Source: Paracoccus acridae
GTDB lineage: Bacteria > Pseudomonadota > Alphaproteobacteria > Rhodobacterales > Rhodobacteraceae
Direction of reading: 5' to 3'
Assembly (NCBI RefSeq): GCF_014642735.1
Contig: NZ_BMIV01000006.1
Coordinates: 124,001-188,000, forward strand
Length of the DNA stretch: 64,000 nucleotides
This document shows positions 38,831-48,190 of the stretch, piece by piece. Each line of letters starts with the position of its first letter. The first letter of the stretch is position 1. Made by a program: the position numbers and the translations under genes. The notes beneath the pieces are model-generated. The model saw only the letters and a program-made list of their open reading frames with translations. It was not told the origin of the DNA and ran no database searches.

Positions 38831-40848
38831 GGCTGGCCTTGGGATGATGGCGGAAGGGAATGGGAGTCGAACCCACCCGGGACAGTCTCGCTGCCCCAAC
38901 CGGATTTGAAGTCCGGCCGCCCCACCGGGGACGATTCCCTTCCAATGTCGCCGAACAGGTCGGCGCGATGGGGATTGATGCGACGTAAATCGCCTCGGCG
39001 CAAGGTCAGGCCAAGGCGGTCGAAGAAGTCGAGGATCTCGATGGCGACCTTGCGGCCGTTCTGCACCCGGTCGCGAAAGGCGGGCGCGGTGAACCAGCCG
39101 TCGGGCGACTGCGCGGCCACGTCCAGGATGATCGCCACCATCTCTCGGGTCACCTCGCGGGCGAAGAAATGGTCATGCGCGATCTGGTCGGTGCGGCCCA
39201 GTTTCTGCGTCAGGCGCAGGACGCGACGCACGTCCTTTTCGTCGATGCCGAATTCGGTCGCGAAGTCGCGCACGCGCGGCGGGCGAAAGCGGGTCTCGCC
39301 CGCAAGGGCGGGCGCGATGCGGTCCCACAGGGCCTCGTCCTCGGGCGTCAGGCGGACCTCGTGGCCGGGCAGGCGGACGAAGGCGCCGTCCAGGACCGCG
39401 CGGCCCACATCAGCCTCGGCCCGCAGGAAGGCCAGGAAGGCGTCCTTCGGCAGGCGCGGTTGCAGTTGCAGGCGCAGGCGTTCGCGGCCCAGTCCCGCCA
39501 GATCGGGGTTGCCTTCGTGGAACTGCGTCAGGGTGTCCGTCAACTGGGCTTGCAGCGCGTCCAGCACCGGCCGGCCAAGGGCCAGGTCGCCGATGGTCGC
39601 CCCATCCGCGCGGCGCAACGCATCGGCCAGACCGGCGGGCGACAGGCTGCGGTCGCGGGCAAAGGCCGGCAGATCGACCGGCGCCACGGCCAGCATCGCG
39701 GCAAGGGCCGCCGCCGGATCCTCGGCGCGGGCGGCGTCCAGCAGCGCCAGCCGTTCGGGCGTGCGGCGCTTGCGTGCGGGGGCGCGCAGGTCCAGGAAGC
39801 CCCCGCCGCCGATGGTCCGGCTGGCCGACACGTCGCGCAGGATGAAGCGGTCATGCACCGCCGCAGCAATGGGCCGGTCCAGGACGATCTGCACCGGGCC
39901 GCCCTGGCCGGGCTGGATCGGATCGCCCAGGGGCACGATGCGCGCGCCGGTTTCGACCGCATGGCTGTGCAGGCGGGCGGGGAACCAGGTGCCGATGGGC
40001 TTCGGTTCGGACGGCAGCACCGTCAGCCAAGCGTCGATCCGGTCGGTCGGCGCGTGCAGCGCGGGCGACAGCACCACATCGCCCCGATGGATGGCGTCCT
40101 TGCTGATCGCCTCGCCTGCCAGGTTCAGCGCGCATCGCTGTCCCGCAAGGCCTTCGGTCGCCGGGCGGTTCTGCGCGTGGATGGCGCGGATGCGGGCGGG
40201 CAGGCCGCGCGGGCTGACGATGACCTGATCGCCGACCGCGACGCGCCCGGTCAGCATGGTGCCCGTGACCACCGTGCCCGCGCCGGACAGGGTAAAGCTG
40301 CGATCCACGGCCAGGCGCATCGGGCCATCGGCATGGCGGGCGGCCGTCGCGGTCTCGGCGGCGATCAGGGATGCGCGCAGGGCGTCGATCCCCTCGCCGG
40401 TCAGGGACGACACGGGCAGGATCGGCGCATCGGCCAGGGCGGTCCCTGCCAAGGCGTCGCGGATTTCGGCCGCGGCTTCGGCGCGGCGCGCATCGTCCGC
40501 CAGGTCGGCCTTGGTCAGCGCCACGATGCCGCGCCCGATGCCCAGAAGGTCCAGGATCGCCACATGTTCCCGCGTCTGCGGCATCACGCCGTCATCGGCG
40601 GCCACCACCAGCAGCGCCATGTCGATGCCGCCCGCGCCTGCCAGCATGGTGTGGATCAGCCGTTCATGGCCCGGCACATCGACAAAGCCGGTGATGGTGC
40701 CGCCACCCAGGTCGGCATAGGCAAAGCCCAGGTCGATGGTGATGCCGCGCGCCTTCTCCTCGGCCAGGCGGTCGGTATCCGCGCCGGTCAGTGCCTTCAC
40801 AAGCGCCGTCTTGCCGTGGTCGATATGCCCTGCCGTGCCGACGATCAT
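38827..40848 (-). CDS. selB: Selenocysteine-specific elongation factor SelB, frame runs through selC
   Basis: SelB delivers Sec-tRNA to ribosomes paused at UGA next to a SECIS hairpin. GTPase motifs are [17 protein letters not shown] and TKAD; EF-Tu-like domains 2 and 3 follow, then four winged helices ending near [18 protein letters not shown]. The last recognisable family residues are about 635; codons 636-667 are the selC sequence itself, and SSQGQP plus TGA follow, giving 673 residues. No in-frame stop precedes selC. The start ATG overlaps the selA stop (ATGA). Cutting out the tRNA would leave a selB message with no stop codon. Confidence 0.93.
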   Translation of the reverse strand: MIVGTAGHIDHGKTALVKALTGADTDRLAEEKARGITIDLGFAYADLGGGTITGFVDVPGHERLIHTMLAGAGGIDMALLVVAADDGVMPQTREHVAILDLLGIGRGIVALTKADLADDARRAEAAAEIRDALAGTALADAPILPVSSLTGEGIDALRASLIAAETATAARHADGPMRLAVDRSFTLSGAGTVVTGTMLTGRVAVGDQVIVSPRGLPARIRAIHAQNRPATEGLAGQRCALNLAGEAISKDAIHRGDVVLSPALHAPTDRIDAWLTVLPSEPKPIGTWFPARLHSHAVETGARIVPLGDPIQPGQGGPVQIVLDRPIAAAVHDRFILRDVSASRTIGGGGFLDLRAPARKRRTPERLALLDAARAEDPAAALAAMLAVAPVDLPAFARDRSLSPAGLADALRRADGATIGDLALGRPVLDALQAQLTDTLTQFHEGNPDLAGLGRERLRLQLQPRLPKDAFLAFLRAEADVGRAVLDGAFVRLPGHEVRLTPEDEALWDRIAPALAGETRFRPPRVRDFATEFGIDEKDVRRVLRLTQKLGRTDQIAHDHFFAREVTREMVAIILDVAAQSPDGWFTAPAFRDRVQNGRKVAIEILDFFDRLGLTLRRGDLRRINPHRADLFGDIGRESSPVGRPDFKSGWGSETVPGGFDSHSLPPSSQGQP
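38848..38943 (-). tRNA. selC: tRNA-Sec (anticodon UCA), embedded in the selB reading frame
   Basis: The 96-base gene, including an encoded GCCA end, matches bacterial selC: first strand GGAAGGGA pairs with TCCCTTCC, a 10-pair complementary run counting the two following bases. The anticodon arm is CCGGACTTCAAATCCGG with anticodon UCA, a long variable arm follows, and the T-loop is TTCGACT. The whole gene lies inside the selB coding frame on the same strand. Its first base is position 1 of codon 636, and it spans codons 636-667. No strong promoter was found just upstream; a weak TTGGCC-17-GATTTA match has its -10 at 38986-38991. Confidence 0.96.
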
Positions 40849-42212
40849 GCCGACAAGGCCCCCAGCAGATCCTCGTCCCGATCCAGGCAGCGCAGGTCCA
40901 GGATCAAGGCGCCGTCGCGGATATGGCCGATGACCGGGCGGGGCAGGGTGCGCAACCGCGCGGCCAGCCGGTCGGGCGCATCGCCCCCCGCACCCGTGAT
41001 CCGCAGCCCGGCCGAGGGGATGGTATCGGTGGGCAGCGCCCCCGATCCGATCTGGCTGGCGCAATCGGTCGTCGTGACGGTGTAACCGGGCAGCAGCGCG
41101 GCCACCTGCGGGGCAAGCTGGGCGGCCTGGGCTGCGATGTCGGCCTGCGGGCGCGACAGGTATCGCAGCGTGGGCAGGCGTTCGGCCAGCCGATCCGGGT
41201 CGCGGTACAGCCGCAGCGTCGCCTCCAACGCTGCGATGCGGATCTTGTCCAGGCGGACGGCGCGTTTCAGCGGGTTCCTGTTGATCTGCGCGATCAGGTC
41301 GCGCCGCCCGACGATGAAACCCGCCTGCGGCCCGCCTAGCAGCTTGTCGCCGGAAAAGGTAACCAGATCCGCGCCTTCGGCCACGGCCTCGGCCACGGTG
41401 GGTTCGCGGCGCAGCCCCCAGGCGGCCAGATCGACCAGCGACCCCGCGCCCAGGTCATTGAGCAGCACCACCCCGGCCTTGCCCGCGATCTGCGCGAGGT
41501 GCGGGGCCGGCACCTCGGCCGTGAAGCCCTCGATGCGATAGTTGGAGGTATGGACCTTGAGGATCAGGCCCGTGTCCGGCGTGATCGCATCCTGATAATC
41601 GCGAGGGTGGGTGCGGTTGGTGGTGCCCACCTCGACCAGATGCGCTCCAGCGCGGGCCATGATGTCGGGCATCCGGAAGGCGCCGCCGATCTCGATCAGT
41701 TCCCCGCGCGACACGATGGCCTGCCGTCCTTGGCCGAAGGTGTTCAGCGCGATCAGGACGGCGGCGGCATTGTTGTTGACGACGGTCGCATCCTCGGCCC
41801 CCGACAGCTCGCACAGAAGCCCGCGCAGATGGTCGTCACGCTGCCCGCGTCCGCCACTGCCCAGGTCGAATTCCAGGGCCAGGGGCGCGGCCATGGCTGC
41901 GCTTGCGGCCGCGATGGCCTCGTCCGCCAGGATCGCGCGACCCAGATTGGTGTGCAGGACGGTGCCGGTCAGGTTCAGCATCGGCCGCAGGTCCGACTGC
42001 GCGGCGGCGGCCAGGTCGGCGGCCAGCAGATGCGGCAGGCGCGCGGCCTCGGCATCGCCATCGGCGCCGTCGCGGATCGCGGCGCGGGCGGCGTCAAGCC
42101 GGACCCGCAGCCCCGCCGTCACCGCCGTGCGGCCGTGGCCGTCGATCAGCGTCCGGCCCATCGGGGACAACAGGAACTGATCGACCGAGGGCAGGGCCCG
42201 GAACCCCGTCAT
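40845..42212 (-). CDS. selA: L-seryl-tRNA(Sec) selenium transferase
   Basis: SelA converts Ser-tRNA-Sec to Sec-tRNA-Sec with selenophosphate and PLP. The 455-residue protein has [29 protein letters not shown], the PLP lysine in [14 protein letters not shown] and [12 protein letters not shown]. It lies between fdhE (one-base TGATG overlap) and selB (ATGA overlap), so Sec synthesis and insertion are coupled to the formate dehydrogenase genes. The selenophosphate synthetase gene selD is not in the window. Confidence 0.96.
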   Translation of the reverse strand: MTGFRALPSVDQFLLSPMGRTLIDGHGRTAVTAGLRVRLDAARAAIRDGADGDAEAARLPHLLAADLAAAAQSDLRPMLNLTGTVLHTNLGRAILADEAIAAASAAMAAPLALEFDLGSGGRGQRDDHLRGLLCELSGAEDATVVNNNAAAVLIALNTFGQGRQAIVSRGELIEIGGAFRMPDIMARAGAHLVEVGTTNRTHPRDYQDAITPDTGLILKVHTSNYRIEGFTAEVPAPHLAQIAGKAGVVLLNDLGAGSLVDLAAWGLRREPTVAEAVAEGADLVTFSGDKLLGGPQAGFIVGRRDLIAQINRNPLKRAVRLDKIRIAALEATLRLYRDPDRLAERLPTLRYLSRPQADIAAQAAQLAPQVAALLPGYTVTTTDCASQIGSGALPTDTIPSAGLRITGAGGDAPDRLAARLRTLPRPVIGHIRDGALILDLRCLDRDEDLLGALSA

Positions 42213-43126
42213 CAGTATCCCGCGATGAAGGGGTTGAAGCCGCCGCGCCGGAAGTCGGTGTCCTTCATCAGCATGTCCAGGCCCAGGCTGGACACGTCGT
42301 CGGCGATGGGATCGAGGCTCGCGTTCTTGACCTGATACAGGATCTTGACCCAGCCCTTGCAGTCGCCGCAAACCTCGGCCTTGACCGTCGCCTCGTCCGT
42401 TTCGGCGCTGCGATAGCTGATCGCGGCGTTCGATCCGCAGCAAAGGCAGACGACGCGCACCTCGTTCCACTGCGTCGCGCAGCAGCCGCAGGTGGCATAG
42501 CGCGTGCTTTCGATGCCCGCCGTGCCCATCACCGATGACGTGGCGGGCTTGCCGCCGCAGGTGGGGCAGGTGCCGGTCCTGATCTTGACCAGCTTCGTCG
42601 CGTCAAGCGTTCCCGCCAGCCGCGCCAGGTGCAGTTGCACCGCCGCGCCGACGAACAGGTGCGGGGCCGCGCTGTCGTGGGGGATGCGGTCGGACAGGAT
42701 GTTTTCTAGCAGCCAATGCCGGTCGGCGATCCCCGACGCCGTCACGGCGGACAGCGAAAGGCGGGCCTGTTCCGGCATCTCAAGGGTCGCGGCCTCGGCC
42801 AGGAAGCGGTCCAGCGTGGCATGCATCCCTTCGTCCGTGGCAAGCGCCATGCGGTCGATGGGGGGCATCCGGCTGGCGCGGGCCAGTTCCACGCGGTCCG
42901 AGGGAATGGGCGTCACTGCAGGCAACTCGCGCGCAAGGCGCGCCTGCAAAGCGGTCAGGTCGGCCAGAAAGCGCATATAGGGCCCCAGGTTGCCGCCGTG
43001 ATCCGCCAGAAAGGCGAAGCGCCCGGCCCGCTTGTCGAAGACAGCGGCGGCATCGGGCAGAAAGGCCAGCGGCGCCACAGGGACGCCGCCAATGACCGAA
43101 GGGTCGGGTTTCAGACTGTTGTTCAT
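42212..43126 (-). CDS. fdhE: Formate dehydrogenase accessory protein FdhE
   Basis: The 304-residue cytoplasmic maturation factor binds iron through rubredoxin-like cysteine pairs, seen here as CPTCGG, CGCC, CLCCGS and CGDC in the last 110 residues. It interacts with the catalytic subunit of respiratory formate dehydrogenases before Tat export. The start MNNSLKPD follows GGAGAG; the upstream reading-frame extension falls in fdhI and is rejected. It links the structural genes to selA. FdhD, the usual sulfur-transfer partner, is not seen here. Confidence 0.93.
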   Translation of the reverse strand: MNNSLKPDPSVIGGVPVAPLAFLPDAAAVFDKRAGRFAFLADHGGNLGPYMRFLADLTALQARLARELPAVTPIPSDRVELARASRMPPIDRMALATDEGMHATLDRFLAEAATLEMPEQARLSLSAVTASGIADRHWLLENILSDRIPHDSAAPHLFVGAAVQLHLARLAGTLDATKLVKIRTGTCPTCGGKPATSSVMGTAGIESTRYATCGCCATQWNEVRVVCLCCGSNAAISYRSAETDEATVKAEVCGDCKGWVKILYQVKNASLDPIADDVSSLGLDMLMKDTDFRRGGFNPFIAGY

Positions 43127-43173
43127 CGTCTCTCCGGGCCGGACGGTCTCATGTCCGGCCACTTGCCTTTGCG

Positions 43174-43860
43174 TTATTCTGCCGGGCCGTTCTGGCGGCG
43201 TCCAGCCAGCTCGCGCAGCCACTTGCGGTGGTGGCGATAGGCCCAGCCCCCGGTCACGGTGCCCCGCGTCATGGCCCGCAGCGTGCCGCGTGTCCAGAAG
43301 GCCGCATAGACGTGCAGGATGAAGACCAGGATAATCGCCACCGCCGCAAGCGCATGGGTCAGCACGGCCCAGCGGCGCGTCGGGATCGACACCAGGTCGC
43401 CGAAGAACTGTTCCCAGATCATGATGCCGGACACGATCAGCACCACGATCAGCAGCGTCATGCCCCAGAAGATGAACTTCTGCCCGGCATTGTACTTGCC
43501 AAGCTCGGGCAGGTTCTCCTCGTTCCCCTTCACCACGTCGCCGATCTGGGAAAGCCATTTCCGGTCGTCCGGCGTGGGCAGGTTCAGCCGCCACAGCTGG
43601 ATGAACATGACCATGAAGCTGACGAACAGCACCACGCCGATGATCGGATGCAGCCACCGTGCGCTTTGCCCCCCGCCGAAAAGGCCGGTCAGGAAGTAGA
43701 GCGACGGGTGGAAGAACGCGAGGCCCGACAGCAAGAGCAGGATCAGCGAGATCGCCGTGACCCAGTGATTGGCCCGGATGAAGCCCCGGTAACGGCTGAC
43801 CGTCACCGGGCGGGTCGATTCGATCCGGTCGCCCGGTTCGGAATAAACGGGACGCGCCAT
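43174..43860 (-). CDS. fdhI: Formate dehydrogenase cytochrome b556 (gamma) subunit
   Basis: The 228-residue membrane subunit has four hydrophobic helices (around residues 34-52, 71-89, 128-146 and 164-184) with histidines in RANHWVTAIS, WLHPIIGVVLF, LTHALAAVAI and FILHVYAAFW placed to ligate two b haems. It passes electrons from the beta subunit to quinone. The first codon abuts the fdhH stop with no gap. fdhE follows 47 bases later. Confidence 0.93.
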   Translation of the reverse strand: MARPVYSEPGDRIESTRPVTVSRYRGFIRANHWVTAISLILLLLSGLAFFHPSLYFLTGLFGGGQSARWLHPIIGVVLFVSFMVMFIQLWRLNLPTPDDRKWLSQIGDVVKGNEENLPELGKYNAGQKFIFWGMTLLIVVLIVSGIMIWEQFFGDLVSIPTRRWAVLTHALAAVAIILVFILHVYAAFWTRGTLRAMTRGTVTGGWAYRHHRKWLRELAGRRQNGPAE

Positions 43861-44844
43861 TCAGACAGCCCCCCTGTCATCCGAACCGCCGGAGCTGACC
43901 AGCTTCTCGGCCTCTTTCTCCTCGTGCTCGTCCACCTTGTTGGCGCGGGCGAAGATGCCGTGGATCGCGGCGCCGACGGCTGCCACGCCCATGACGGCCA
44001 GACCGGCGGTCTTGGTCACGCCCTTCCAGCCTTCGACCACCGGCGAGATGCGGGGATCGTCCGGCAGCTTTTCATAGATCGACGGCTTGTCGGCGTGATG
44101 CAGCACATAGAAGACATGCGTGCCGCCGACCCCCGCCGGATCATAGATCCCGGCGTTTTCATAGCCGCGCGACTTCAGATCCTCGACCCGTTCGTTGGCG
44201 TGCGCGATCATGTCTTCCTTGGTGCCGAAGACGATGGCCTGCGTGGGGCAAGCCTTGGCGCAGGCCGGACCCTGGCCCACGGCCACGCGGTCGGAACACA
44301 GGGTGCATTTATAGCTCTTGTGATCGACCTTGCTGATGCGCGGGATGTCGAAGGGGCAGCCGGTCACGCAGTATCCGCAACCGATGCAGTTCTCGTGGAT
44401 GAAATCGACGATGCCGTTGGAATACTGCACGATGGCGCCGGGCGCCGGGCAGGCCTTGAGGCAGCCCGGATCCTCGCAATGCATGCAGCCGTCCTTGCGG
44501 ATCAGCCATTCCAGGTTGTCGGTTTCCGGGTTCACCCATTCCGTGAAGCGCATCAGGGTGAACATGTTCGGCGTCAGGTCGTGGGGGTTTTCGTAAACCC
44601 CCACGTTGGTCTCGACCTCGGGCTTGGTGTCGTTCCACTCGATGCAGGCGGACTGGCAGGCCTTGCAGCCGATGCACTTGCTGACGTCGATCAGCTTGGC
44701 GACCTTTTCCAGTTGCCGCGTGGGCTGCGGCACGTTCGGCGTGGCCGAAATTCGGACCACGTCGGACGGCAGCAGGTTCGACGCGATCGGCTGAACCGGG
44801 GGGTTCGAGGCCGCGGTCTTGGGTTGGGGCGCGGTTTCGCTCAT
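43861..44844 (-). CDS. fdhH: Formate dehydrogenase iron-sulfur (beta) subunit
   Basis: The 327-residue electron-transfer subunit has four [4Fe-4S] cysteine groups: [50 protein letters not shown] and [23 protein letters not shown]-terminal transmembrane helix (about 275-296) anchors it at the periplasmic face, as in FdnH/FdoH. No signal peptide is present; it would be exported bound to the alpha subunit. The start overlaps the fdhG stop (ATGA). Confidence 0.95.
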   Translation of the reverse strand: MSETAPQPKTAASNPPVQPIASNLLPSDVVRISATPNVPQPTRQLEKVAKLIDVSKCIGCKACQSACIEWNDTKPEVETNVGVYENPHDLTPNMFTLMRFTEWVNPETDNLEWLIRKDGCMHCEDPGCLKACPAPGAIVQYSNGIVDFIHENCIGCGYCVTGCPFDIPRISKVDHKSYKCTLCSDRVAVGQGPACAKACPTQAIVFGTKEDMIAHANERVEDLKSRGYENAGIYDPAGVGGTHVFYVLHHADKPSIYEKLPDDPRISPVVEGWKGVTKTAGLAVMGVAAVGAAIHGIFARANKVDEHEEKEAEKLVSSGGSDDRGAV

Positions 44845-47800
44845 GCCACCGGCTCCTCTGCCGAAGGTTCGATATTGACCATGAAGGCCTTGAATTCAGG
44901 CGTTTCCACGTTGGCGTCGCCCACCTGGGACGTCAGGCTGTTCGGCCCGAAACCCTTCTTGGCGGCCCCCACGAAGCCCCAGTGCAGCGGAATGCCGATC
45001 ACATGGACGGTCTTGCCGTCGATCTGCATCGGCCGCAGCCGCTTGGTCACCACAGCCTTGGCCCAGACCTCACCCCGCTTGGACCAGACGCGCACCCGTC
45101 CGCCGCGCGCGATGCCGCGCTCGGCCGCCAGTTCCTCGCTGATCTCCACGAAGAACTCGGGCTGCAACGCGGCGTTCACCGGGTTGTGCTTGGTCCAATA
45201 GTGGAAATGCTCGGTCAGGCGATAGGAGGTCGCCACGAAGGGGAATTCGGGATCCCCGATCTCGGCAAACTGGTCGGCGGTGCTTTCGAAGACCCGCGCC
45301 ACCGGGTTGCCCCGCATCTTGGGGTTGAACACGTTGGCGATGGGGGCCTCGAACGGCTCCATATGGGTGGGGAAGGGACCGTCCCGCATCATGCCCCGGG
45401 TGAACAGGCGCGACGCACCTTCCGGGTTCATGATGAAGGGGCGGACCTCGCCCGGCTTGGCCGTGATCGGCATGTCGGGCACGTCATAGCCTTCCCATTT
45501 CTCGCCGGTCCATTCGATGATCTTGCGCGACGGATCCCACGGCTTGCCCTGCGGATCGCAAGAGGCCGCGTTGTACAGGATCCGGCGGTTCGCAGGCCAT
45601 GCGAAGGCCCAGTTCAGGAAGGCGCCGGTGTCGTCGGGATCGGTGTTGTCCCGCCGCGCCATCATGTTCCCGGCCTCGGTCCAGCTGCCGGCATAGATCC
45701 AGCAGCCGCCCATGGTCGAGCCGTCGTCGCGGTAATGCCCGAAGCTGGACAGTTGCTGCCCGGCCTCGGCCACGACCTTGGTGGGATCGGCGGCGTCATA
45801 GACGGTTGCAAGGGCGCGGCCGTTCATCTCGCGCGCAAGCTCGTCTGCCTTGGGATCGTTCGGGTCGCGATAATCCCAGGTCAGGTTCAGGATCGGGTCG
45901 GGGAAGACCCCGCCTTCGTCCTGATAAAGCTTCTTCACGCGCAGGAAGATCTGCGCCATGATCCAGGTGTCGTGCTTGGCCTCGCCCGGCGGGGTCGCCC
46001 CCGGCCAGTGCCATTGCAGCCACCGCCCCGAGTTCACCAGGGCGCCTTCATCCTCGGCGAAGCAGGTGGTGGGCAGTTCCAGCACCTCGGTCTGGATCGC
46101 CGCGCTGTCCACGTCGTTGTGGATCCCGTGGTTCTGCCAGAAATGCGAGGTTTCCGTCGTCAGCGGGTCCATGACCACCAGCATCTTCAGCTTGGAAAAC
46201 GCCTCGGTCATCTTGCCGCGGTTCGGGAAGGACAGGATCGGGTTGAAGCCCTGGCAGAAATACAGGTTCACCTTGCCGTTGTTCATCAGCTCGAACATGC
46301 GCATGCCGTCATAGGCTGGCACGTCGAGCTTCGGCAGATAGTGATAGGCCCAGTCGTTTTCCTGCGTGGCGGCATCGCCCCACATGGCCTTCATGAAGCT
46401 GACCATGAACTTGGGATAGTTCTGCCAATAGCTGATCTGGTTCGGCACGATCGGCTTGAAGCCGCGGGTGGACATGTAGGTCGCCCAGTCCGCTTCCTTT
46501 TCCGTCGGGATGTTGAGGTATCCCGGGATCAGGTTCGACATCAGACCGATATCGGTCAGGCCCTGGATGTTGGAATGGCCGCGCAGCGCGTTCATGCCCC
46601 CACCCCGGACGCCGATATTGCCCAGGATCAGCTGCAGCATCGCCATGCCGCGGATGTTCTGCGCACCCTTGGAATGCTGCGTCCAGCCAAGCGCATACAT
46701 CGAGGTCATGGTCTTGGTCGGGGACGAGCATTCGCCGATCATCTCGGCGATGTGCAGGAACTTGTCCTTGGGCGTGCCGCAGACGCGTTCCACCATCTCG
46801 GGCGTGTAGGCGTCCACATGGGCTTTCAGCAGGTTCCAGACGCAGCGCGGGTCCTGCAGCGTGGGATCGGTCTGGACAAAGCCGTCCTCGCCCATCTTGT
46901 AGTCCCAGGACGACTTGTCATAGTCGCGCTTTTCCTCGTCATAGCCGGTGAAAAGCCCGTCGGACCAGCCGAACTCGTCCTTCACCAGGAAGGAGGCGTT
47001 GGTGTAGTTGCGGACGTAATCCCACTGAACCTTGTCGTTCTCGATCATCCAGCGGATCATGCCCATCAGGAACACGATGTCGCTGCCCGGACGGATCGGC
47101 GCATAATAATCCGACACGGAGGCCGTGCGGTTATAGCGCGGATCGACCACGATCAGCTTGGCGCCGCGATGGTGCTTGGCCTCGGTCACCCATTTGAAGC
47201 CGCAGGGATGCGCTTCGGCGGCATTGCCGCCCATGACAATGACGAGGTCGGTATTCTTGATGTCGGTCCAGGAGTTGGTCATCGCTCCACGGCCAAATGT
47301 CGGGCCCAAACTGGACACCGTGGGGCCGTGTCAGACGCGCGCCTGGTTATCGAATCCGACGATCCCCATGGACCGGACCGTCTTGTAGGTCAGCCATGCG
47401 GTTTCGTTTGTGGTTGCCGATGCCGCCAGGAAGCCGGTCGTCGTCCAGCGGTTGACCGGCACGCCGGCCTCGTTCGTCTGGATGAAGTTGGCGTCGCGGT
47501 CGTCCTTCATCGCGCGGGCGATCTTGTCCAGGGCCTCGTCCCAGGTGATGTCCTGGAATTCGCTGGCGCCGGCGGCGCGATAGCGCGGCTTGGTCAGGCG
47601 CGTCGGCGCCTTGACGAAATCCTTCAGCGCGGCGCCCTTGGGGCACAGCGTGCCGCGGTTCGTCGGGTGGTCCGCGTCGCCTTCGATATGCAGAAGCTCG
47701 GCGGTTTCGCCGGCTTTCACATCGCCCTTGGAATACATGATGATCCCGCAGGCGACCGAGCAATAGGGACAGGTGTTGCGTGTTTCCGTGGTCGTGGCCA

Positions 47801-47930
47801 GCTTGAAGGCGCGCACATGCGCCTGTTCCGCCGCCTCGGCCTCGCCGAAGCCCATTGCCCCGAGCGATGTCGCCGCAACCCCCGCACCCGCAAGCCGTAG
47901 GAAGCCGCGGCGCGAAAGGTCGATATTCAT
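44841..47930 (-). CDS. fdhG: Formate dehydrogenase alpha subunit, selenocysteine-containing (UGA read as Sec200)
   Basis: This is one continuous 1029-residue gene if the in-frame TGA at 47333-47331 is decoded as selenocysteine. The residues around it, [20 protein letters not shown], match the active site of FdnG/FdoG enzymes. A twin-arginine signal ([10 protein letters not shown]) exports the folded Mo/W-bis-MGD protein. Cys54, Cys57, Cys61 and Cys96 bind the proximal [4Fe-4S]. The start MNIDLS follows GGAGGGG. It oxidises formate to CO2 and feeds electrons to FdhH and FdhI. A SECIS-like hairpin follows the TGA. The frame is otherwise intact, so this is not a pseudogene. Confidence 0.96.
47288..47330 (-). 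promoter_or_regulatory. Bacterial SECIS element of fdhG
   Basis: Immediately after the TGA on the coding strand, CACGGCC (47330-47324) can pair with GGCCGTG (47294-47288). Above this lies an apical part TCC-AGTTT-GGG, comparable in place and loop sequence (AGUYU) to the SECIS of E. coli fdnG. SelB would bind the loop and deliver Sec-tRNA. Confidence 0.8.
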
Positions 47931-47949
47931 GAGACCCCTCCTGCTGCCT

Positions 47950-47975
47950 GTCATGAAATGAGATAGGTACATGAC
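47950..47975. promoter_or_regulatory. Inverted repeat upstream of fdhG
   Basis: GTCATG (47950-47955) and CATGAC (47970-47975) form an inverted repeat with centres 20 bases apart, 20-45 bases upstream of the fdhG start. It could be an operator for the formate operon. On the coding strand TTGACT lies about 60 bases further upstream. No regulator gene is adjacent. Confidence 0.35.
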
Positions 47976-48072
47976 CACCTTTGCTTTTCAGGCAGGCAAA
48001 AGTCAAGGAGGGCAGGGTTGTGGACGCAGGATCGTGACCCCGCGGCAGGGTGCGGCAAGGTGCCGCATCCGC

Positions 48073-48155
48073 TGGTGCGCGGCGAGGGACTCGAACCCCC
48101 ACGCCGAAGCGGTTGGACCTAAACCAACTGCGTCTACCAATTCCGCCAGCCGCGC
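48073..48155 (-). tRNA. tRNA-Leu (anticodon UAG)
   Basis: The 83-base gene includes an encoded ACCA end. Acceptor GCGCGGC pairs with GCCGCGC; the anticodon arm GTTGG-TTTAGGT-CCAAC gives anticodon UAG; the extra arm CGCTTCGGCGT marks a class II tRNA. It lies between psuG and fdhG on the same strand as both. Confidence 0.95.
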
Positions 48156-48190
48156 ACTGACGCACCCATAAGGCAGGACGGGCGACGCGG

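Noticed and set aside
38827..38946. selB C-terminal extension as an ordinary protein domain
   Set aside because: The extension is exactly the tRNA-Sec sequence plus six codons, so it is not an independent domain; it is reported as an overlap instead.
47331..47333. Frameshift or nonsense mutation splitting fdhG
   Set aside because: The stop is TGA at the conserved Sec position, followed by a SECIS hairpin, with selA, selB and selC in the same operon.
44982..47900. A 972-codon open frame opposite fdhG
   Set aside because: Antisense shadow of a high-GC coding gene; composition rich in Arg, His, Gly and Ala with no domain, while the opposite strand encodes a clear formate dehydrogenase.
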